Below are positions 44,666 to 54,422 of a stretch of DNA of 64,000 bases, piece by piece (positions within the stretch are counted from its first letter, which is position 1; each line of letters begins with the position of its first letter). The translations under genes were made by a program, and so were the position numbers. Source of the stretch: Rivularia sp. MS3. Lineage in GTDB: Bacteria > Cyanobacteriota > Cyanobacteriia > Cyanobacteriales > Nostocaceae. The stretch is from positions 1 to 64,000 of the forward strand of contig JAHCMI010000036.1 in NCBI GenBank assembly GCA_019192545.1, written 5' to 3'. Below the pieces are notes generated by a model. The model searched no databases. It was not told the DNA's origin and was given only the letters and a program-made list of their open reading frames with translations.

Positions 44666-45628
44666 CTATTCTCGTTTAATTTGATTAATTTCCCTTTGTA
44701 ATTCTTCTATTTCTCGCTGCAATTTATCAATTTCTTCGTGTTGATTTTCTTTCGGTTTCACATCAACTGTACTTTTATCGGATTCTTTCGGATAATTTCC
44801 TTTTTTAATTTCGTCATATTCTTGAGATACAGCCCATTTTCTTAGATAATGTAGCCTTTCTACTGGAAAAGGATGACTGAGCATTACCCCTTGAGCGCCG
44901 TTATACATTAAAAATTTATACACTTGATTCAGCCCATCTTCATCAAGTGCTTGATAATTTTCCGATTGACGAATAAATTCTTGCAAACTGCATTCATTAC
45001 TATATTTATTACTACCGCCAGAAATTTTCATCATCGAAGACATAACCGTATTCAAATCATCTGTAACCAATAGTGCGGCTCTATCGGCAGTTAACTCAGC
45101 TTTGCGTCGCCATTCAAAAAAAGCATAAATCAAACCGCTGCTAACTATGTTACCAATACCAAAAGTTAATTCCCCGACAATAGAGGCTGCATTCATCGCC
45201 CACATCGCCATTTGAATTAAAATAGTATGACCACACTTAATATGTCCCAACTCATGGGCTAACACAGACCTAATTTCGGCTTCGTTGAGCAAATCTAAAA
45301 TACCTGTATTAATAACAATGTAAGGATGTTCCTGTCCTAAAGCGTAACTATTAGCAACAGGATTTTGCTCGACAAACAATTTGGGTTCTGGGTAAATATC
45401 CAAATCTCGCACGCATTCCCGAAATATCTGATAAATAGTTGAATATTGTCGCGGTCCGACTTCAATGGTGTTACCCATTAAATAAATTAATTGCGGACGT
45501 TCGTAGACAAATTCCACGAATTTACGGGCAACAAAGTCAAACCCCGGTAAACCTCTTAGGCTTTCTTCGGCTTGACGATCTAAGGGATGTCTGAAAGCTT
45601 CGCTGGAAATTCCTTTATAAGTTGGCAT
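44666..45628 (-). CDS. M48 family zinc metallopeptidase
   Basis: 320 residues. Zinc site HELGH at 125-129 in 'IRSVLAHELGHIKCGHT', third ligand Glu178 in 'RRKAELTADRAA'. A hydrophobic segment (~138-170) between them may be membrane-associated. The N-terminal part 'FRHPLDRQAEESLRGLPGFDFVARKFVEFVYERPQLIYLMGNTIEVGPRQY' is the usual start of the cyanobacterial M48 branch. The C-terminus is a short coiled coil (KLQREIEELQREINQIKRE) that could drive oligomerisation. Likely a membrane-linked quality-control protease. Confidence 0.92.
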   Translation of the reverse strand: MPTYKGISSEAFRHPLDRQAEESLRGLPGFDFVARKFVEFVYERPQLIYLMGNTIEVGPRQYSTIYQIFRECVRDLDIYPEPKLFVEQNPVANSYALGQEHPYIVINTGILDLLNEAEIRSVLAHELGHIKCGHTILIQMAMWAMNAASIVGELTFGIGNIVSSGLIYAFFEWRRKAELTADRAALLVTDDLNTVMSSMMKISGGSNKYSNECSLQEFIRQSENYQALDEDGLNQVYKFLMYNGAQGVMLSHPFPVERLHYLRKWAVSQEYDEIKKGNYPKESDKSTVDVKPKENQHEEIDKLQREIEELQREINQIKRE

Positions 45629-45939
45629 AATTGCAGGGTAGTTAGTTGTAAGTTCGGCGACTGCGAATCTAGAAACGGCACGATTTAACTCAAAGATGCT
45701 TCTTTGAAGAAGGCTGCGTTACATAATTTGTAATCGTCGATTGAACTATATTTAAAAGGTGTTTAATCGTTTGTAGTTTAGCAATTGAGCAGTAAATACT
45801 GCCGCTCTAAAAATAAAAACATAATATAAGTAGATATCGGAACTGTTTAAAACTGGGTTTAAACAATTGGCTAAAACAATTAGGTTAAAACATTAATTTA
45901 AAGAATTAACTAAAAATCACTATGTATGGGAAATAGAGC
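45629..45939. other. Divergent intergenic region, no gene seen
   Basis: 311 bp between the M48 protease gene and the DinG-like gene. AT-rich, no ORF or clear hairpin; promoters for both sides are expected. Confidence 0.5.
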
Positions 45940-47499
45940 GTGATTGAAGCAGAAGTTCATTTATCACTACACAACTTCCTGCGGTCGCAGGCAGGTTTAC
46001 CTTCTTGGCCGCATCATTTAACGATGGCGCGGTTGGTAGCACGCGCATTAAGGGTGGGGCGTAGCGCTTTAATTCAGGTGGGAGCAGCTTGTGGTTATCA
46101 AGGACAGTATCGTACTAGTTTTGTGGCTTCGGCTTTGATGTGGCACGAAGCTGTGGTTATTGTCGCCACTCAACCAGTACAGCAACGTCTGTTACAAGTA
46201 GAAATTCCTAGACTACAAAAGTGGTTAAAAGTTAACAAACCAATAATAGTAGCCGATACTTTTCCCTCTTTAGATTTCCAGGGAATTCTCATAGTATCTC
46301 CCCAAGCTTGGTTAAATGCTCAATTGAGTTCTAATCATAAATTTCCTCCAAATATTCCCACAATTATTGACGGTGTAGATGATTTGGAAGATTGGATAAG
46401 AGAACAGCTTACCGCGAGCATTGAACCACAAGATTGGCAGCAGTTAATGCTGGCTTATCCTTCCCTAGCTGAAGAAATTCGTACCCTGCGAGTGCAATTA
46501 ACTCACGAAATTTTTCAGCATCCTGCAAACCCCTACGAATGTTACTTAATTTCGGAACCAGAAGAAGAAATTTTATGCCGTATTTATTCAAGTTTAGATT
46601 TAAATAGCCTTCCGGAAACTTGGAAAAGGTTTTGGCAATTATTTAAAACGAGACACGAAACATTTTCCGCGACTAAATCTTCGCCTTCTCCTCCTTTACT
46701 CTGGGCTACCCCACGTCGCCGTCAGGGTTTATTTTCTCTGCATTGTGCCCCAATTGAGTTGGGAAAAATTCTCTCGCCGATTTGGCAGCGACAACCTGTA
46801 GTATTAATCGGTTCGGCTTTGGAACCAGAAACTGAAGCTACATTATTTCGTCAGCGCTTGGGATTGGGTGATTTGACTTGCTTAAAGTTCTCGAATGATA
46901 ATCATACTCAAGCGATTCAACTTTATATACCTAATAAATTACCCTTACCCAACACGCCGGAATTCAAACCCGTGTTTATTCACCAAGTTCGCCAGATGGT
47001 ATGTTTAAGTGCAACTTCGCCTGGTTTAACTGTAATCTTGGTTGGAGATGTACCGCTCAAATCTCAACTGGGAACAACTTTGGCTGCTGAATTCGGTTCG
47101 CGGGTACAGGTAGACAAAACTTGTTTGGATGAAAATGGTATTTTAGTTTGCGGCTGGGAATTTTGGCGGCAACATCAAAGAGTTTTACCTGCTCCACAAA
47201 TGTTGATTATTTCCACTTTGCCTCTACCTTCTTTGGAAGATCCATTGGTTGCTGGTAGAGTTGCTTATTACAAGCATTCCCATCAAGACTGGTTCCGGTT
47301 GTACTTGTTACCTACGGCCTTAAACGAATTACAGCGAGCTGTAGCTCCTGCAAGAGATTCTAGCGGCATCGTAGCTTTACTAGATAGCCGAGTCATTTAC
47401 CGCAGCTACGGCGCTCAAGTTCTTGCAGTCTTAAGCCCCCTTTCACGAATAAATTATTTAGATCCGGGTTTATTTTCTAATCCCCAAGAGGAATCTTGA
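45940..47499 (+). CDS. DinG-like helicase homologue lacking recognisable ATPase motifs
   Basis: 519 residues, GTG start. 'LPSWPHHLTMARLVARALRVGRSALIQVGAACGYQGQYRTSFVASAL' (~20-66) sits where DinG/XPD helicases have the Q motif and Walker A (GTGKT), but no G-K-T is present. 'IPTIIDGVDDLEDW' corresponds to the DEAH position without the E-A-H. The C-terminal 'FRLYLLPTALNELQRAVAPARDSSGIVALLDSRVIYRSYG' (~450-490) matches the DinG motif VI region (GR-IR-D-G-x-x-x-xLD-R) but lacks the arginine finger pattern QxxGRxIR. I read it as a degenerate, probably non-hydrolysing DinG-type protein, not a frameshifted gene: the ORF is intact and full-sized. Function unknown. Confidence 0.7.
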   Translation: MIEAEVHLSLHNFLRSQAGLPSWPHHLTMARLVARALRVGRSALIQVGAACGYQGQYRTSFVASALMWHEAVVIVATQPVQQRLLQVEIPRLQKWLKVNKPIIVADTFPSLDFQGILIVSPQAWLNAQLSSNHKFPPNIPTIIDGVDDLEDWIREQLTASIEPQDWQQLMLAYPSLAEEIRTLRVQLTHEIFQHPANPYECYLISEPEEEILCRIYSSLDLNSLPETWKRFWQLFKTRHETFSATKSSPSPPLLWATPRRRQGLFSLHCAPIELGKILSPIWQRQPVVLIGSALEPETEATLFRQRLGLGDLTCLKFSNDNHTQAIQLYIPNKLPLPNTPEFKPVFIHQVRQMVCLSATSPGLTVILVGDVPLKSQLGTTLAAEFGSRVQVDKTCLDENGILVCGWEFWRQHQRVLPAPQMLIISTLPLPSLEDPLVAGRVAYYKHSHQDWFRLYLLPTALNELQRAVAPARDSSGIVALLDSRVIYRSYGAQVLAVLSPLSRINYLDPGLFSNPQEES

Positions 47500-47578
47500 T
47501 TCAATTATCAATTAACATAACAGCGAACGCTCTTTCATAGTTTGGTTTCGCAATTGTTCGTTAATAACCCAAAACTAA

Positions 47579-47785
47579 TTAATAAGCTAAAGTTTCTAAA
47601 GTTTCTCTTAGATATAGCTGTACTTGTTCGTCTAAGTTTAATGCCTCAAAACCATTGCCCGCATGGACTCGCTCGTTCTGCCAACGTCGGAAACCAGAGC
47701 TAATGGCGATCGCCTGCTTTAAATTATTCCAAATATCGGCATCACCTTTTAAGCCACTATCGCTTTTGACTGTGAAACTACTCAT
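47579..47785 (-). CDS. Small conserved cyanobacterial protein
   Basis: 68 residues: 'MSSFTVKSDSGLKGDADIWNNLKQAIAISSGFRRWQNERV', then 'NLDEQVQLYLRETLETLAY'. Soluble and helical, with no known motif. I believe close relatives occur in other filamentous cyanobacteria, but no function is known. It is convergent with the DinG-like gene, 79 bp apart. Confidence 0.65.
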   Translation of the reverse strand: MSSFTVKSDSGLKGDADIWNNLKQAIAISSGFRRWQNERVHAGNGFEALNLDEQVQLYLRETLETLAY

Positions 47786-47964
47786 GATTAATCAATCCTT
47801 TGCTTAACTTTTTGGTTTAACTTTTATAATTTTTGCAGTATTTTGCAGAATATACTTTTATTTATTGACTTGGGATTAGTTCTAGTCTCTCATCCGTACT
47901 GTAATACATTCGCGATGCTTCGCGTTACAAGCATAACTACGAACTCAATTTAAGTCCTGTTTGT

Positions 47965-48006
47965 ATTTTTATTTTTTATTTTTTATTTTTTATTTTTTAT
48001 TTTTTA
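47965..48006. repeat. (TTTTTTA)n heptameric microsatellite
   Basis: About six consecutive 7-bp units of T6A. Repeat length equals that of the GTTAGGA and CAGTGAA arrays elsewhere in the window. Confidence 0.85.
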
Positions 48007-48149
48007 ACTAAATCGATCCCAGAATTAGCTCGAAATGAATTTATGGTTTTATTCAATACTTTTTTTAAGGTAGTGGTTAAGTGACGAATATTTCTGTTGC
48101 AGTTGTTACTAAAGTCAATTTTAATTCATAATTTTACCAATATAAAAAA

Positions 48150-48187
48150 TATGTAGAGATAAAAGCTGAGCGCTAAATCTCTACATA
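48150..48187 (-). terminator. Intrinsic terminator after infB
   Basis: TATGTAGAGAT (48150-48160) and ATCTCTACATA (48177-48187) are perfect 11-bp complements. On the minus strand the stem is followed by ATTTTTTATA. It lies ~115 bp past the infB stop and ends the rimP-nusA-ylxR-infB transcript. Confidence 0.85.
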
Positions 48188-48301
48188 CTTTAATTTGGAT
48201 AATTTTTTGCAAACGTAAGGGCCTTGATGTGAAGAAGGCAACTAGGGGTAATAAATACCTATGTTGCCCAATTGGATTTTTGTGAAATCTTTGGCTGCCC
48301 A

Positions 48302-51300
48302 CTATCTTGCCATTGCAAGAGTACGACGTTTAGTTACCATTTGATAACCTTCAATGATGTCGCCTTCTTCCCAACTATTGAACTTATCAACGCCGATACC
48401 GCATTCATAACCGGAGTTAACTTCGCGCACGTCTTCTTTCATCCGCTTGAGGGAATCAAGGGCACCTTCAAACACCAAGTTATTTGAGCGACGTACTCTT
48501 ACTTTACAGTTACGAAGCAGTTTTCCAGATTGAATGTAGCAACCAGCAACAGCACCGCCTCCGACTTTGAAGACTGCACGTACTTCTGCTTGACCCAAAT
48601 GTTCTTCTACTAATTCTGGTTCTAACAGACCTTCTAATGCGTCTTGAATGTCTTCTAAGAGTTTGTAGATGATGTTGTATTCTCGTACATCAACACCAGC
48701 TTCGTCGGCTGCTTGTCTGGCACCACTAGCAAATGTAGTGTTAAAGCCGATAATTACTGCACCACTAGCTGCTGCAAGGTCGATATCTGTTTGGGTAATT
48801 TCTCCAGGAGCAGATAACAACATCCGAATGTGTATTTCGTTTTGCGGGATTTGTTTGAGCGAACCCAAAATAGCTTCGACCGAACCCTGCACGTCTGCTT
48901 TCAAGATTAAGTTGAGTTCTTTTAACTCGCCTTCTTGTGCTTGGGCTGAAATACTTGTCAAAGTTACGCGCCCTCCCTGCATCAAGCGGGATTGACGTAT
49001 TACCTCGGCTCGTTCGTTTGCAAGCGATCGTGCTTCTTTCTCGTTGGTAAAGACTTCAAAGTCGTCTCCTGCTGCCGGTACGTCGTTTAAACCCAATACC
49101 TCTACAGCAAAGGAAGGACTTGCTTCTTCAACTCGTTCCCCTCTGTCATCAACCATTGCTCGGACTTTACCAAACACCGAACCGGCTACAAGGATATCTC
49201 CTACATGTAGAGTACCGTTCTGGATTAACAAGGTTGCAACAGCACCTTTTGCTTTATCCAAATGAGCTTCGATAACGGTTCCTTTCGCCGAACGCTCTGG
49301 ATTAGCTTGCAGGTCTTCAACTTCGGAAACCAGTACGATCATTTCTAAGAGCGTATCTAAGTTATCCCCTTTAATGGCGCTGACGGGAACCATAATTGTT
49401 TCGCCGCCCCATTCTTCTGCTGTCAAACCATATTGCATCAACTCTTGTTTGACTCGATCTGGCTGTGCGGCTTCTTTGTCAATCTTGTTAATTGCAACAA
49501 TAATCGGCACTTCCGCAGCTTGAGCGTGCTTAATTGCTTCAATTGTCTGGGGACGAACGCCGTCATCGGCAGCCACTACCAATATGGCTATATCTGTAAC
49601 CCTTGCTCCTCTTGCCCGCATTGCCGTAAATGCTTCGTGACCGGGAGTATCTAAAAAGACAATTTGATGTTGTTTGCCTTCGTGTTCGATATCTACATGG
49701 TAGGCTCCAATATGCTGGGTGATACCTCCAGCTTCTCCAGAAGCCACTTTACTCTCACGAATTGAATCAAGTAAAGTCGTTTTACCGTGGTCTACGTGAC
49801 CCATAATTGTGACTACGGGCGGACGATGATGGAGATTTTCCATATCTTCTAAGTCCAGCATCTCCGTAACCTTACGGGCTTCTGCCTCCGGCTCTGGAGT
49901 ATCTACTAATACTTCTAATTCTTCAGCCACCATAATGACTGTTGAAGTATCAAGGCTTTGGGTAATGCTAACTGCAATACCCTTCATAAACAGTATTTTG
50001 ACAATTTCTGTATCGGGCATTGCCAAAGCGTCTGCTAGTTCTTGTACGGTCATTGGACCGCTAACCGTGATGATTTCAGGACGCTGACGTTTGGGTTCTG
50101 CTTCTGTATTGCTAGCATTGTTGCGCCGACGGTTTTGGTCGCGAGAACCAGATTTTTTAACTTTGCTGGGTGCCGCAGGTGTCGGTGCTGCTTTCGGTGT
50201 GGAACTTTTTGGTTTGGGAGGACGAACTATAGCATTGCTAACTGCTGCTTGAATAGCATCATTTGCTTGTTCTTCGTCAAGCAAGTCTACTTCAAAATCG
50301 TCTTCCACCATTGGTTTGAGACGTTTATTCTTAGGAGCTTTTGCTGCTTTTGCTGCTTCCTTAGCTTCGTCAATAGCATCCTCTTGTTTGGAGCGCTTTT
50401 TCTGACCTCTGGGTAAACGAGGTGGTGTCGGACGTTTTAGCTCTACTACTTCTTCGACTACATCATCATCATCGTTGTCGTCAATATCAGTTGATTCGTT
50501 AATTGACGGTTTTGATGGTCTAACTGGGGGTTTAAGCGCCGATACGCTCGGAGGCGCTGATGATTCTTGACGTACTTGCTTCTTCGGACGTGCAACATCT
50601 GAAGAACCACCGGCTCCTTGGGAAATTTTCTTGACCTTCTGCGGTTTCTCTACTTTTGATACTGGTGCAGCAGTCTGACGCGGGGTTTTGGAAGCTGGTG
50701 CAGTTGATGTTTCTGATGCCGAAGCATTCTGTTCCCGCTTGCGTTGCGGTTTTGATTGATTGCGATCGCGCTTAAGAATTGGTTTTTCGACGACGCGATT
50801 ATCCGAACCGGAATTTGGCTTTGCTGGCGCAGCCGGTCTAGTTGGCGGCGCAGTTAGTTCGGGTGCATTTGGTTTTTCCGGTAAGGATTTGGGTGTAACT
50901 ACTTTTTCTGGTTTGCTCAAAGCTGTTTTATTTGATTCTGAAGAGGGAGTGGATGCTGAATTATCCGTGTTTGTAACGGATACAGAGTTATTTGGAGAGC
51001 GCAAGGGCTGATTCGGTGAGACGGGTGCAGTTGGTGCCACTGTTTGTTTCGGCGAGACTGAAGAATTAAAAGGTTTGGGAGGTGCGCTATCGGTAGATGC
51101 GCTGTGTTGATTTTCTAAATTGGGTGAGAGCGAGGCAGAGTCAGTATTATTGGAGTTTTTCGGTGGCTTTGGTTTGCTACGAATTTCCAATATTTGTGGT
51201 TTGCTAGGTGCAGAAGCACCGTTGCCAGAACTCTTACTATTTGTACCATGCTCTTTCGACAACCCCAAAGTTGTTGTCAATTTTTCTGCTTGCGAACGAA

Positions 51301-51442
51301 TACGTTCGGCATCTGATTCTGTAATAGTGCTGCTATGACTTTTGACCGCGATATTGAGCTGGTCGCAAATTGCTAATAGCTCTTTATTTTCCAAATTCAA
51401 TTCCTTTGATAATTCGTAAATTCTGACTTTGCCGTTGTTCAT
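48302..51442 (-). CDS. infB: Translation initiation factor IF-2
   Basis: 1046 residues. Starts [31 protein letters not shown] (IF2-N domain). Residues ~60-460 are a low-complexity Pro/Ser/Lys/Asn region, long as in other filamentous cyanobacteria. A second IF2-N-like segment ('[31 protein letters not shown]') precedes the G domain with G1 'GHVDHGKT', G3 'DTPGHEAF' and G4 'NKID', then domains II-IV. It binds fMet-tRNA and GTP on the ribosome. Last gene of the operon, followed by a strong terminator. Confidence 0.97.
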   Translation of the reverse strand: MNNGKVRIYELSKELNLENKELLAICDQLNIAVKSHSSTITESDAERIRSQAEKLTTTLGLSKEHGTNSKSSGNGASAPSKPQILEIRSKPKPPKNSNNTDSASLSPNLENQHSASTDSAPPKPFNSSVSPKQTVAPTAPVSPNQPLRSPNNSVSVTNTDNSASTPSSESNKTALSKPEKVVTPKSLPEKPNAPELTAPPTRPAAPAKPNSGSDNRVVEKPILKRDRNQSKPQRKREQNASASETSTAPASKTPRQTAAPVSKVEKPQKVKKISQGAGGSSDVARPKKQVRQESSAPPSVSALKPPVRPSKPSINESTDIDDNDDDDVVEEVVELKRPTPPRLPRGQKKRSKQEDAIDEAKEAAKAAKAPKNKRLKPMVEDDFEVDLLDEEQANDAIQAAVSNAIVRPPKPKSSTPKAAPTPAAPSKVKKSGSRDQNRRRNNASNTEAEPKRQRPEIITVSGPMTVQELADALAMPDTEIVKILFMKGIAVSITQSLDTSTVIMVAEELEVLVDTPEPEAEARKVTEMLDLEDMENLHHRPPVVTIMGHVDHGKTTLLDSIRESKVASGEAGGITQHIGAYHVDIEHEGKQHQIVFLDTPGHEAFTAMRARGARVTDIAILVVAADDGVRPQTIEAIKHAQAAEVPIIVAINKIDKEAAQPDRVKQELMQYGLTAEEWGGETIMVPVSAIKGDNLDTLLEMIVLVSEVEDLQANPERSAKGTVIEAHLDKAKGAVATLLIQNGTLHVGDILVAGSVFGKVRAMVDDRGERVEEASPSFAVEVLGLNDVPAAGDDFEVFTNEKEARSLANERAEVIRQSRLMQGGRVTLTSISAQAQEGELKELNLILKADVQGSVEAILGSLKQIPQNEIHIRMLLSAPGEITQTDIDLAAASGAVIIGFNTTFASGARQAADEAGVDVREYNIIYKLLEDIQDALEGLLEPELVEEHLGQAEVRAVFKVGGGAVAGCYIQSGKLLRNCKVRVRRSNNLVFEGALDSLKRMKEDVREVNSGYECGIGVDKFNSWEEGDIIEGYQMVTKRRTLAMAR

Positions 51443-51909
51443 CCACTCTTCCCCTATAATTTACAGTTTTAACGGATGGCTGCCAGCTTTTGCGACATCT
51501 CCATCCTTTGAAAACTGTGTAACGGTTGCCATTTTCAATTTGAAAAGGTTCCTCCTGAGAAAGGAAAGAGAGATGTGTCCATTGGAAAGCTGGCATCTCT
51601 AAGCCTGTCGCCATATTGGTTAATGCTCGAATGCGCTGCATGGGCATAACCAAATGCCGATATTTAGTTTTTTGTTTTGTTGATGTTTCTGTCGGGTTTA
51701 ACACACGATTTGCCTAAAATGACTAAGTAAAAGCAAGTGCCCTTATTGCCCAAAAGAGCCATGTGTCAATACTCATTTATAATTCTCCCTGCACTAACGA
51801 ACTTTACTAAAAGATAATTTAATCAACATAGAAGAACGCATAAGCAATGAATTTCATCTTTACTATTTTTTTTAAGGTACCCCCTAATTTAAGTTGAACA
51901 AGTAAAAAG
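51443..51909. other. Gap between ylxR and infB without supported gene
   Basis: 467 bp. A 106-codon minus-strand frame (51384-51704) runs into the infB start, but it lacks a protein-like pattern and I do not call it. A ribosome-binding site for infB (GGGGAAGAG on the minus strand) lies just upstream of its ATG. Confidence 0.4.
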
Positions 51910-52161
51910 TTACTTGATTGTTAATTGCTGCCACAATGTTGTATACAGCGTTTCTGGAACTGGTGTACGTAATGCCCGTCCTAGCTTATTTTTTTTTTGA
52001 GCAAGGCTAAGACAACTTGGATTCGGACAAATATAGGCAGAACGCCCCATACCCCGATCTAATTGTACCTTTCCTGAAGGAAAGACGCGGACAATCCGCC
52101 AAAACTCACTTTTTAAACTGACTTTTCGACAACTAATACAACGCCTCCAATTCGGTTTCAT
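51910..52161 (-). CDS. ylxR: YlxR family RNA-binding protein
   Basis: 83 residues. 'RRCISCRKVSLKSEFWRIVRV' and 'GRSAYICPNPSCLSLAQKKNKLGRALR' are the DUF448/YlxR signature (R-C-x-x-C-R-K and GRGAY-x-C). YlxR (RnpM in Bacillus) binds RNA, including RNase P RNA in that organism. It lies between nusA (45 bp) and infB (467 bp) in the usual order. Confidence 0.93.
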   Translation of the reverse strand: MKPNWRRCISCRKVSLKSEFWRIVRVFPSGKVQLDRGMGRSAYICPNPSCLSLAQKKNKLGRALRTPVPETLYTTLWQQLTIK

Positions 52162-52205
52162 TGTAATTAACTATTTGGTTTCAATTATCGCTACTAAAAT
52201 TGCAA

Positions 52206-53591
52206 CTAATATACGATGGGATTCTCGGACTCAAATTCCTCCTCGTTTTCATCTAATGAAGTTTTTGGTACTTCTGAATTAATTGAGCGATCTTCTAAAT
52301 CTAACTTGTCTTCTGCTAACTTCTGAGCATGGAGTTCTTCGAGTTCTTCGAGTTCTTCGAGTTCTTCAAGTTCTTCGAGTTCTTCAAGTTCTGCTGCGTG
52401 TTGTGCCCTTGCTGCTGCAAATTTTGTATCTTCTGCTTCAAAATCGTACTTTGCTTTATCTTTAATGTCTATTTTCCAACCAGTAAGTCTAGCAGCTAAA
52501 CGAACGTTTTGTCCTTCTTTACCTATTGCTAAACTTAATTGGTCTTCGGCTACAAGTACATGAGTTTGTCTGGTTTCTGGGTCCATTAATCGTACATCAT
52601 CTACTCGTGCTGGACTTAAAGCGTTAGCAATATAGGTTGCTGGATCTGGTGACCAACGAATCACGTCTATTTTTTCACCACGTAATTCATTTACAACTAC
52701 TTGAATTCTCGAACCTCTGGCTCCAATACAAGCACCAACTGGGTCAACGTCTCGGTCTAAAGTATCTACAGCTATTTTAGTTCTCGGACCAACGTAAGAA
52801 GATGGAGGATTGGCTTCGCGGGCAACGGCAACAATTCGTACTACTTCGTCTTCAATTTCGGGCACTTCGTTAGCAAACAAATACACGACTAAACCGGCAT
52901 CGGCTCTAGAAACGAGCAGTTGCGGCCCTCGCTGTTGACCCCGAGAGACTTTTTTCAGATACACTCTAAAAGTAGAGCCAATACGGTAATTATCATTTGG
53001 GAGTTGCTCGCGTTTGGGTAATTCGGCTTCTACTTCTGGCTGACCAAACCCACTGGTTACAGCCATAATCACCGATTGTCTTTCAAACCGTAATACTCTT
53101 GCTTGCAGTACTGTTGCTTCTAAATCTTGAAACTCTTCTTGAATTAATTGTCGCTGCTGGTCGCGCAATTTTTGCGATAGCACTTGTTTAGTTTGCATCG
53201 CTGCCATGCGACCGAATTCTTTTTTATCGGGAGTTACATCTACAACTACTTCTTGTCCTATAAGTTGCGCCGCATCATCACCAAGTTCGTCTACGATTTC
53301 TTGAACGTCTTCAAGGGCAATTTGATGGTCAGAATTTGTCACTTCTTCAACTATAGTTTTAGTCGAAACAACGCGAAACCCTTCGTCGTCAATATCGAGT
53401 TCTACTTCAAAATTTTCAAAGTAATCTTCATCAAATTGTTTGCGGTCTAAATTTTGAGCGCGACGATAGCGCTCGTAACCTTTAAGCAATGCTTCTCTAA
53501 TTGCCGATTGCACGGCAAGACGCGGTAAATTTCGCTCTCGACTTATACTTTCAATCAATTCTTTTAATCCAAGCAGTTTAAGCATTGACAT
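52206..53591 (-). CDS. nusA: Transcription termination/antitermination factor NusA
   Basis: 461 residues. N-terminal RNA-polymerase-binding domain (~1-125), S1 domain (~130-200), two KH domains ('[46 protein letters not shown]', '[23 protein letters not shown]'). There is no C-terminal acidic-repeat domain; instead the tail (~395-425) is ELEELEE-type repeats encoded by 9-bp units (52337-52395) and then an acidic end. It modulates pausing and termination. It is preceded by a 217-bp gap with nested inverted repeats after rimP. Confidence 0.97.
   Translation of the reverse strand: MSMLKLLGLKELIESISRERNLPRLAVQSAIREALLKGYERYRRAQNLDRKQFDEDYFENFEVELDIDDEGFRVVSTKTIVEEVTNSDHQIALEDVQEIVDELGDDAAQLIGQEVVVDVTPDKKEFGRMAAMQTKQVLSQKLRDQQRQLIQEEFQDLEATVLQARVLRFERQSVIMAVTSGFGQPEVEAELPKREQLPNDNYRIGSTFRVYLKKVSRGQQRGPQLLVSRADAGLVVYLFANEVPEIEDEVVRIVAVAREANPPSSYVGPRTKIAVDTLDRDVDPVGACIGARGSRIQVVVNELRGEKIDVIRWSPDPATYIANALSPARVDDVRLMDPETRQTHVLVAEDQLSLAIGKEGQNVRLAARLTGWKIDIKDKAKYDFEAEDTKFAAARAQHAAELEELEELEELEELEELEELHAQKLAEDKLDLEDRSINSEVPKTSLDENEEEFESENPIVY
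52337..52395 (-). repeat. 9-bp tandem repeat inside nusA
   Basis: Units of GAGTTCTTC (plus strand), coding Glu-Leu-Glu, repeated about six times with small changes (CAAGTTCTTC variants). A likely length-polymorphic tract in the NusA tail. Confidence 0.85.
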
Positions 53592-53670
53592 ACATCTTTC
53601 TCCTTAAAAATCGCAAAAATACCTTATTTAGAGATGATAAATAGGCTGCGTGCAAAAAGATCGCGGCCGG

Positions 53671-53742
53671 TTGCTAAAAAGAATGGTTAATTATCGATTC
53701 AACAATCTGTCTTAACCATTAATTACTTCGTCCTTTTAGCAA
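53671..53742 (-). promoter_or_regulatory. Nested inverted repeat in the rimP-nusA spacer
   Basis: TTGCTAAAA (53671-53679) pairs with TTTTAGCAA (53734-53742); inside, ATGGTTAA (53683-53690) pairs with TTAACCAT (53712-53719). Both stems are perfect. It could attenuate or process the transcript ahead of nusA, a gene that often regulates its own operon. Confidence 0.6.
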
Positions 53743-53808
53743 AAAAACCGCTCTTCTTCACGCCCGCAAAAAGTAAAAAGCAGTCCTGGTTTGAATTAGT
53801 CTCCCTAT

Positions 53809-54273
53809 TTAATCGCGTTCTTCGTCTAATTGCACGTAAGTAATTTTTGAGCGGGGAATTTCGATTACGCGACCTTTCTTATTCAGGTAAACGCTTTTTT
53901 CATCTCGGCGAACCAGTTTACCATTGAACTCGGAGTGTCCTTGATGGGGTGAAGAAGTGCAAATTTTAACCGGGAATCCTTTAAAAGAAATGAATTCCCG
54001 GTCAGTTTGCAATTGTTGGGAAATACCGGGGCTAGACACTTCCAATACATAGGCATCCGGAATTATGGACGCTGCATCCAAACTTGCTTCTAAATTACGG
54101 CTCATACGCTCGCAATCATTCAAACTAGTATCCGTTAAAGGATTGCGGATGTCTACTCGCAATACTGGCGGGCTTTGATTGGTATGAAAAACCACTTTCA
54201 CGACCTCTAGTTCAAGGTCTTCTGCTACTGGTGTCGCTAAGTTAACGATTTGGGGAACTAAAGGATGAGTCAT
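53809..54273 (-). CDS. rimP: Ribosome maturation factor RimP
   Basis: 154 residues. 'LVVKVVFHTNQSPPVLRVDIRNP...TSLNDCERMSRNLEASLDAASIIPDAYVLEVSSPGISQQL' and a C-terminal SH3-like part ('FKGFPVKI', 'GKLVRRDEKSVYLN') are the RimP signature. It assists 30S maturation. First gene of rimP-nusA-ylxR-infB. A terminator-like hairpin lies 20 bases upstream of its ATG. Confidence 0.95.
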   Translation of the reverse strand: MTHPLVPQIVNLATPVAEDLELEVVKVVFHTNQSPPVLRVDIRNPLTDTSLNDCERMSRNLEASLDAASIIPDAYVLEVSSPGISQQLQTDREFISFKGFPVKICTSSPHQGHSEFNGKLVRRDEKSVYLNKKGRVIEIPRSKITYVQLDEERD

Positions 54274-54285
54274 GTGGCAATTCCA

Positions 54286-54311
54286 ACAAAAAAAGTGGGC
54301 AATTACCCACT
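54286..54311 (-). terminator. Terminator-like hairpin immediately upstream of rimP
   Basis: On the minus strand AGTGGG/CCCACT (54311-54306 with 54299-54294, loop TAATTG) is followed by TTTTTTT and then only about 14 bases before the rimP ATG at 54273. A promoter does not fit in that space, so transcripts of rimP must read through this hairpin. Confidence 0.75.
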
Positions 54312-54385
54312 CCCTGCGATAAAAATATCTTCCAAGAAGTCTTGCAACGAACTGTAAAATAGCTCGTCCCTACTTTGAGTTTAGC

Positions 54386-54402
54386 GCATTTTTTCAAAAT
54401 GC
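54386..54402 (-). terminator. Short hairpin after the channel-like gene
   Basis: GCATTTT/AAAATGC with a three-base loop, ~20 bp past the stop of the 54423-55895 gene. No clear U-run, so only a weak terminator candidate. Confidence 0.35.
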
Positions 54403-54422
54403 TTGCAGCAAAAAATGTACAA

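Larger units (their letters stand above)
47786..48301. other. Intergenic region with TTTTTTA repeats and a terminator
   Basis: 516 bp. A run of about six TTTTTTA heptamers spans ~47965-48006, and the infB terminator lies at 48150-48187. No gene seen. Confidence 0.6.

Noticed and set aside
50042-51338. Long plus-strand frames opposite infB
   Set aside because: Shadows of the low-complexity IF-2 N-terminal region.
51384-51704. 106-codon minus-strand ORF overlapping the infB start
   Set aside because: It overlaps infB by 59 bp in another frame, shows no recognisable family, and lies in an A/T-rich gap where such frames arise by chance.
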